Shown here: positions 14,890-19,303 of the stretch, piece by piece
How positions within the stretch are numbered: position 1 is the stretch's first letter
Layout of the letters: each line of letters begins with the position of its first letter
Assembly: GCA_025927665.1 (NCBI GenBank)
Contig: JAICKZ010000012.1
Span: forward strand, 1 to 19,303
DNA length: 19,303 nucleotides
Direction: 5' to 3'
Origin: Steroidobacteraceae bacterium
GTDB lineage: Bacteria; Pseudomonadota; Gammaproteobacteria; Steroidobacterales; Steroidobacteraceae
Made by a program: the position numbers and the translations under genes
Notes under the pieces: generated by a model
The model's input: the letters and a program-made list of their open reading frames with translations, nothing else
Database searches by the model: none
What the model was told of the DNA's origin: nothing

Positions 14890-16064
14890 GTTGGATCGGA
14901 AGGCGTGTTTTGTTTATCGTTGACGGTTGAAATAATTAGCCTGGGTAATTGTCGCTGGGTTTCCAGTGCAAATTCAATGAGTGCAATAACCAGTGCCAGA
15001 ATAACCGGCCCGACAAACAAACCAACCGCACCGAACGCGGTAACACCCCCCAACACTCCGAGGAACACGGTTAATGTCGCGACACTGGCGCGACCAGAAA
15101 TCAACATGGGTCTTAAAAAATTGTCACTCAACGTCACCATGATGCCCCATACCACCATAAAGATTGCCGCGCCCCAACGATCCTGTACGAACAATACGAA
15201 TACGGCGGGTACCCAAATCAATGCCGTGCCACCTATTGGTAACAATGCAAACAACGCAGCCATCACGCCCAGCACCAACGGTGAAGGTGAACCGACAATC
15301 GCCAACGCAATACCGACAAGGGTACCTTGTACCAACGCAGTAAGACCCACACCAAACATGACAGCGCGAGTGACGGCAGCAAGATGTGAGAACAATGCTT
15401 GTCGCCGTGGCGCAGGCAGCGGCACGAGATCGCGAATGGCATTCAGCATGACAATGCCATCACGAATAAAAAAGAACATTAGAAACAAGGTCAGCAACAA
15501 ACCCACCACGGTACCGATCGCACCTAAAAATAACTTGCCACTGGTACTGGCCAGCACGCCCACGGATGCATGCGTGGCTTCATCCAGCCAACGACGAATT
15601 TCCACGGTGGTAATACCGAGGTTGTCACTCAACCAGTTTATTACGGTACGCAGGGCCGGTTGATTGACCAATGACATGGGATCGTGACCTTCGGTGTTGA
15701 GCCAGTCTTGCAAATATTGCAATAATTGACTGGTCTGATGCACAAACGCCACGCCAATCGCCGTTAATGGACCGACGATGGCTAACAAAGTAAATGTGGT
15801 CATCAAAATCGCTGACAGTTGTTGACGTCCATGTAACCAGCGCGTCATCCGAACATGAATGGGATTCAATGCCAACGTGAACAGCAAAGCCCAAAGTACG
15901 GAGCCGGCAAATGGCAACAGCAATCGATAGCATGCCGTAGCAAGTAATAATGCAGTGGCAACTCCGAATATCCGCGTATAAAAACGGCTAAAGGTATTGG
16001 TATTCGGGTCTTGAGGTTGCATAGTAATGGCCACATTGTACAGACAACGGTACGATCTCTTCAT
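14886..16064 (-). CDS. PerM/AI-2E family transporter-like membrane protein
   Basis: This is a 392-residue polytopic inner-membrane protein of the AI-2E/PerM family (Pfam PF01594). Hydrophobic segments include about residues 33-50, 53-75, 84-108, a long one near 175-198 (LFLGAIGTVVGLLLTLFLMFFFIRDG), and several C-terminal ones including ALFALLPIGGTALIWVPAVF. The DNFLRPMLISGRASV motif is a family hallmark. Family members include sodium/proton antiporters and permeases of unclear substrate; the AI-2 link is not established for most. The first ATG is at 16062-16064, but Met15 (16020-16022) is an equally credible start, since neither has a ribosome site. It is followed by hemC with an ATGA overlap, so its transcript probably feeds the haem genes. 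Confidence 0.9.
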   Translation of the reverse strand: MKRSYRCLYNVAITMQPQDPNTNTFSRFYTRIFGVATALLLATACYRLLLPFAGSVLWALLFTLALNPIHVRMTRWLHGRQQLSAILMTTFTLLAIVGPLTAIGVAFVHQTSQLLQYLQDWLNTEGHDPMSLVNQPALRTVINWLSDNLGITTVEIRRWLDEATHASVGVLASTSGKLFLGAIGTVVGLLLTLFLMFFFIRDGIVMLNAIRDLVPLPAPRRQALFSHLAAVTRAVMFGVGLTALVQGTLVGIALAIVGSPSPLVLGVMAALFALLPIGGTALIWVPAVFVLFVQDRWGAAIFMVVWGIMVTLSDNFLRPMLISGRASVATLTVFLGVLGGVTAFGAVGLFVGPVILALVIALIEFALETQRQLPRLIISTVNDKQNTPSDPT

Positions 16065-16162
16065 GGTATGGGCAGTTTTTGTACATTTCCATTGTTATTT
16101 ACCTGATGACCATTAACGTGCAACGTGACTTTTACGGGCACGACGCATAAGTGAGGAAAAAT

Positions 16163-16471
16163 ATGTCCGACAAAGCATCCACCAGTAAATTGATGGAAGA
16201 TCTTCATGCCGTAGTACGTGATGCAGAAGCCTTGTTGAAAGCAACTGCAGCTGAAACCAGCGAGAAAATTCGCGAAGCGCGTGAACGTGCCGCTGAATCA
16301 TTACGGCAAGCAAAAGCCGGGTTGGACGATAGCGAAGAAAGCATGCTCAAGAATGCCCGCGAGACCGTCGACAAAGCCACCTCCTATGTCAAAGATAACC
16401 CTTGGCAGTCGTTGGGCATTGTCGCGGCGGTGGGAGTGATTGTTGGATTGTTATTGCGTCGTCGCGATTAA
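16163..16471 (+). CDS. YqjD/ElaB-type DUF883 membrane-anchored protein
   Basis: This is a 102-residue DUF883 protein, related to E. coli YqjD and ElaB. These are tail-anchored inner-membrane proteins that bind ribosomes and appear in stationary phase. A long charged amphipathic helix occupies residues 5-75 (LMEDLHAVVRDAEALLKATA and EKIREARERAAESLRQAKAG). It is followed by the DNPWQSLGIVAAVGVIVGLLLRRRD tail, a single transmembrane helix with the family RRR end. The frame stays open to a GTG at 16151, but the ATG at 16163 has the ribosome site GAGGA at 7-base spacing. It opens a three-gene operon with yqjE- and yqjK-like genes. Confidence 0.9.
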   Translation: MSDKASTSKLMEDLHAVVRDAEALLKATAAETSEKIREARERAAESLRQAKAGLDDSEESMLKNARETVDKATSYVKDNPWQSLGIVAAVGVIVGLLLRRRD

Positions 16472-16502
16472 TCTCATCACCCCCCCTTGGAGACTACGTA
16501 CA

Positions 16503-16931
16503 ATGAATGATCATATCGATCCTCACTCGCAACATGATGAAGCCGGTCCCGTCAGTGGCCCAATAAGTGGCATGCTCGACTCCATCAAACAAGTGTTGGC
16601 GACATTGTTGTCAATGGCGCAAACCCGTCTGGAGTTATTTACGACCGAGTTGCAGGATGAAGTGTATCGACTTGCGGTGTCATTGTTGTGGTCATTGGCA
16701 GCTCTGTTTGCGTTTGGAATCAGCCTTTTTCTGGCCGCGCTGACCGTGATTTTTATTTTTTGGGACACGCATCGTGTACTGGTTTCCGTCATTGTCACGC
16801 TAGCTTTCTTATGTTTGGCAGCACTTGCCGCGCGAGTTGCAACAAAAAGAATATCTCAACGTCCGCAACTCTTGCAAGCAACACTGTCGGAATTGAAACG
16901 CGATCAAGAAATACTCAGTTCAAGACAATGA
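16503..16931 (+). CDS. YqjE-type (phage holin superfamily) membrane protein
   Basis: This 142-residue protein is of the YqjE / putative holin superfamily III type. After a hydrophilic N-terminus rich in His and Asp, the family stretch LLSMAQTRLELFTTELQDEV (about 36-56) precedes two transmembrane helices (about 60-84 and 90-113, the second in VLVSVIVTLAFLCLAALAA). A basic tail follows. The phage holin label is only a family name, and no phage genes are nearby. The ATG at 16503 is preceded by GGAG at wide spacing. Its stop overlaps the next gene (ATGA at 16928-16931), matching the E. coli yqjD-yqjE-yqjK order. Confidence 0.85.
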   Translation: MNDHIDPHSQHDEAGPVSGPISGMLDSIKQVLATLLSMAQTRLELFTTELQDEVYRLAVSLLWSLAALFAFGISLFLAALTVIFIFWDTHRVLVSVIVTLAFLCLAALAARVATKRISQRPQLLQATLSELKRDQEILSSRQ

Positions 16932-17215
16932 ATCATTATTCGACCACATCCATGACCAAGACAGAGCAATTGCGCTTGCGTTGCGAACAGCAACGTCAGC
17001 AATTGAAGCAGCAGTTTGCAACGATTGAAACCCGTCTACACACAACAGATCAGTTGCTATCTACATTTCGTGATGCATTCAAAAGCCCAACATTGTGGCT
17101 ATCGGGACTTGTTGGTTTATGGGCCATCAAGCGCGTTGGTGTTTGGTCATTGATCAGTCGTGGATGGATGATCTGGACCACTGCACGTAGTATCTTCAAG
17201 CGGTTCAGACGCTGA
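16928..17215 (+). CDS. YqjK-like protein
   Basis: This 95-residue protein starts at an ATG overlapping the yqjE-like stop by four bases. A basic, helical N-terminal half (TEQLRLRCEQQRQQLKQQF) precedes a short hydrophobic segment (LWLSGLVGLWAIKRVGVW, about 58-75). It ends with a strongly basic tail (ARSIFKRFRR). Position, overlap and composition match YqjK, the third gene of the E. coli yqjDEK operon. Sequence similarity to YqjK is weaker than for its neighbours, so the assignment rests partly on context. Function is unknown. A longer frame opening upstream inside the yqjE-like gene is rejected. Confidence 0.75.
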   Translation: MNHYSTTSMTKTEQLRLRCEQQRQQLKQQFATIETRLHTTDQLLSTFRDAFKSPTLWLSGLVGLWAIKRVGVWSLISRGWMIWTTARSIFKRFRR

Positions 17216-17249
17216 ACGTTCGCGACTCCTACAACTAGAAAATATCAAC

Positions 17250-18272
17250 GTGCGTAATCAACTTAAATTAGCACTCTGGATCGGCTTACCATTGATCGTT
17301 GCAATTGCGGTAATCGCTTGGCGTCAACGGCCCATCGAAGTCACTGCGCATGTGATGCAACGTGGCAATGCAATTCAAGCGGTGTATGCGACCGGCACAG
17401 TTGAGCCCAGCGTCAGCATTCCCATCGCCCCTCGCGTCGCGGGACGCTTAATTGAATTAAAGGTCGATGAAGGTGATGTAGTTCGCAAAGGCCAAGTACT
17501 GGCGCGTCTGGAAGATTTCGATTTACAACGACAAGTTGATCAACTTCAGGCACAAGAACGCTGGGCCAAGCAAGTTTACGATCGTGCTGAAACCATCTTA
17601 AAAAAAGGAGTTGGCACTGCCGCGGATCGTGATAAAGCATTGGCGGATTGGCAAGCCGCTCAAGCAGTCACGCAACATGCGCGCGAACAACAAAGATTTA
17701 TGGTGTTGGTAGCTCCCAACGATGGAGTCGTCATTCGACGCGATGGTGAAATTGGCCAATATATTGCGGTGAATCAGGCGTTGTTATACCTCGCAACTCG
17801 CGCTCCATTACGCATCAGCGCGGATGTCGATGAAGAAGATATTGCGCTGGTTAAAGTGGGACAACAGGTGACGATCCATGCGGATGCTTTTCCTGACAAA
17901 GTATTTATGGGTCAAGTTATCGAAGTAACTCCCAAAGGCGACACAACAACACGAAGTTACCGCGTCCGCATTAGTTTGCCTGCGGATTCTCCATTGCGAG
18001 TCGGCATGACCACTGATACCAACATCATTATCGAACAACATGATCAAGTGAACTTGTTACCGTCTACCGCCATTGTTAATGGTCATTCAGTCAACTATGT
18101 ATGGATCATTAAAGAAAACAAATTGCATCATGTTGCAATCGATATCGGCATCAAAGGCGATCGCAAGGTCGAGATATTAAAAGGCTTGACTGCTGATGAC
18201 AAAGTTGTTGATGTCGCACAGGATTCGTTTAAGGAAAATCGTCGCGTCAAATTGGCCGCAGCAAAGCAGTAA
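17250..18272 (+). CDS. Periplasmic adaptor (membrane fusion) protein of an efflux/ABC export system
   Basis: This 340-residue HlyD/MacA-type membrane fusion protein is anchored by a single N-terminal transmembrane helix (7-23). The order of domains is clear: a first half of the lipoyl/barrel-sandwich domain (about 46-92, GTVEPSVSIPIAPRVAGRLI), a short coiled-coil hairpin (92-148), and the second lipoyl half (VAPNDGVVIRRDGEIGQYI, 154-172). A beta-barrel domain (190-265) precedes a C-terminal membrane-proximal domain. Such adaptors link an inner-membrane pump to an outer-membrane channel or lipid acceptor. It starts at GTG (17250), since no in-frame ATG fits, and the ribosome site is weak. It ends three bases before the permease ATG, so the two are an operon. 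Confidence 0.9.
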   Translation: MRNQLKLALWIGLPLIVAIAVIAWRQRPIEVTAHVMQRGNAIQAVYATGTVEPSVSIPIAPRVAGRLIELKVDEGDVVRKGQVLARLEDFDLQRQVDQLQAQERWAKQVYDRAETILKKGVGTAADRDKALADWQAAQAVTQHAREQQRFMVLVAPNDGVVIRRDGEIGQYIAVNQALLYLATRAPLRISADVDEEDIALVKVGQQVTIHADAFPDKVFMGQVIEVTPKGDTTTRSYRVRISLPADSPLRVGMTTDTNIIIEQHDQVNLLPSTAIVNGHSVNYVWIIKENKLHHVAIDIGIKGDRKVEILKGLTADDKVVDVAQDSFKENRRVKLAAAKQ

Positions 18273-18275
18273 CCA

Positions 18276-19303
18276 ATGCGTCTTGCACTTAGTATTGCCA
18301 TCACGCACTTAATGGCGCGCAAACGCCAGACATTGGTGTCGCTGTCAGGCATCGTATTGGGCACCGCATTCTTTCTGGCCGTATCGGGATTGATGCGCGG
18401 CTCCGAACAAGACTTCATCAAACGGTTAGTCGACAACAGCCCGCATATCACGGTATCAGACGAGTATAGAGGTGCGGATATACAACCTGCGGCCATGCAA
18501 TGGCCCGACGCCGCAATCAATATCCGTGATATCAAACCTCAAACGGAAGTCCGCGGTATTCGTGGTTATCAACAAAAACTGGCGTTCATTGAATCATTGG
18601 ACAAATCCGTGGGTGGATTGCGTGTTGCACCTGTGTTGACGGGTTCCGTAGTAATTACGTTCGCGGGTCGGGTGGAAGCAGTGTCGTTAACCGGCGTCGT
18701 ACCCGCAACCATGCGTCAAGTATCCACCATTGAGGAAAAAATCACGCAAGGCTCGCTCGAAGCTTTAAATGCAAACCCTAATGGAATCATCGTGGGACAA
18801 GGACTCATCGATAAATTCAAACTGGCAATGGGACGCAACCTAACCATTGCCACATCCGATGGCGTGGTGCGTGTCATGAAAATCGTCGGCATATTTCGCA
18901 CTGGCAATGCCGCTTATGATGAAACCCAAACCTATGCATTACTCAAGCGCGTACAAACATTATTGAATCGACCCAATCGTGTCAATCGCTTTATCATCAA
19001 ATTGAATGATGCATACAAGGCACGCGAAGTGGCTGCGATTATTGAAAAACGCATCGGGTATAAATCTCTATCGTGGCTAGAAGCTTCTGAAGACATCATG
19101 AACGTATTATTCATTCGCAATATTATTTTATTCAGCGTGGTCACTGCCATTTTAGTCGTGGCTTCATTTGGTATTTACAACACCATCTCGACCATTGTCA
19201 TGGAAAAACATCGTGATATCGCCATCATGAAGTCGATGGGCTTTCATGCCCGTGACATCCAACAAATCTTTGTCGGTGAAGGCATCATCGTTGGCATGAT
19301 CGG
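18276..19303 (+). CDS. MacB/FtsX-type ABC transporter permease (partial, right edge)
   Basis: An ATG at 18276-18278, three bases after the adaptor stop, opens a frame without stops to the end of the window. It gives 342 complete codons. The order is a transmembrane helix at about 18-40 (LVSLSGIVLGTAFFLAVSGL), a large periplasmic domain of MacB-core type (40-275) with SVVITFAGRVEAVSLTGV and VGIFRTGN segments, then the start of the FtsX domain with a helix at 282-303. The motif SFGIYNTISTIVMEKHRDIAIMKSMG (297-322) is diagnostic of FtsX/LolC/MacB permeases. Remaining helices lie beyond the edge. No ATPase gene is visible; one would be expected close downstream. With the adaptor it forms a tripartite-type exporter of unknown substrate, plausibly lipoprotein, lipid or antimicrobial. 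Confidence 0.92.
   Translation, partial: MRLALSIAITHLMARKRQTLVSLSGIVLGTAFFLAVSGLMRGSEQDFIKRLVDNSPHITVSDEYRGADIQPAAMQWPDAAINIRDIKPQTEVRGIRGYQQKLAFIESLDKSVGGLRVAPVLTGSVVITFAGRVEAVSLTGVVPATMRQVSTIEEKITQGSLEALNANPNGIIVGQGLIDKFKLAMGRNLTIATSDGVVRVMKIVGIFRTGNAAYDETQTYALLKRVQTLLNRPNRVNRFIIKLNDAYKAREVAAIIEKRIGYKSLSWLEASEDIMNVLFIRNIILFSVVTAILVVASFGIYNTISTIVMEKHRDIAIMKSMGFHARDIQQIFVGEGIIVGMI

Noticed and set aside
14827..15663. A 278-codon open frame on the plus strand
   Set aside because: It lies antisense to the AI-2E family gene, and its composition (very rich in Asn, Thr, Pro, Ala) is that of a shadow of membrane-protein codons. No family resemblance and no ribosome site.
16115..16127. Direct repeat AACGTG-C-AACGTG between the divergent perM-type and yqjD-type genes as an operator
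   Set aside because: Only two 6-base units and no known regulator that I could link to it.
16503..16931. A prophage holin gene
   Set aside because: The holin-superfamily label applies to YqjE-type proteins generally; neighbours are yqjD- and yqjK-like and no phage genes are present.

Overview
The window looks like chromosomal DNA from a gammaproteobacterium of moderate GC content. The proteins are gammaproteobacterial in type: UbiE, HslVU, DapF with DUF484, HemC-HemD-HemX-HemY and YqjD/YqjE/YqjK. The order dapF, DUF484, (xerC), hslV, hslU, DUF971, ubiE recalls the block I remember from Xanthomonadales and relatives. I cannot name a genus.

Left part (1-8050, mostly minus strand). Read in the direction of transcription, dapF and a DUF484 gene are followed by the wreck of a xerC gene, then hslV, a pair of inverted REP-like repeats, and hslU. 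A strong hairpin separates hslU from a convergent plus-strand gene for a secreted PhoX-like (DUF839) protein. After that come a DUF971 gene, a predicted outer-membrane beta-barrel lipoprotein and ubiE. The PhoX-like gene and the barrel gene look like additions to an otherwise conserved housekeeping block.

Middle (8050-9700, plus strand). This is a small accessory cluster: an orphan ParA/MinD-type ATPase and a FitA/FitB-type (VapBC) toxin-antitoxin pair with a plausible autoregulated promoter. A 347-base gap between dapF and parA holds at most one small doubtful ORF.

Right-middle (9747-16064, minus strand). This is a haem-biosynthesis operon. It starts with a PerM/AI-2E family membrane protein whose stop overlaps the start of hemC. 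hemC overlaps hemD in the same ATGA fashion. After a 235-base gap come hemX, hemY and an atypical SDR protein.

Right end (16163-19303, plus strand). A yqjD-yqjE-yqjK-like operon of small membrane proteins is followed by a periplasmic adaptor (membrane fusion protein) and a MacB/FtsX-type ABC permease that runs off the window.

The most notable observation is the xerC relic at about 6116-6291. Its frame is broken in several places, the codon of the catalytic tyrosine is now TAG, and its tail abuts the hslV start. No complete new system was found. The items most worth a second look are this relic, the REP pair inside hslVU, the toxin-antitoxin promoter repeats and the PerM-hem coupling.
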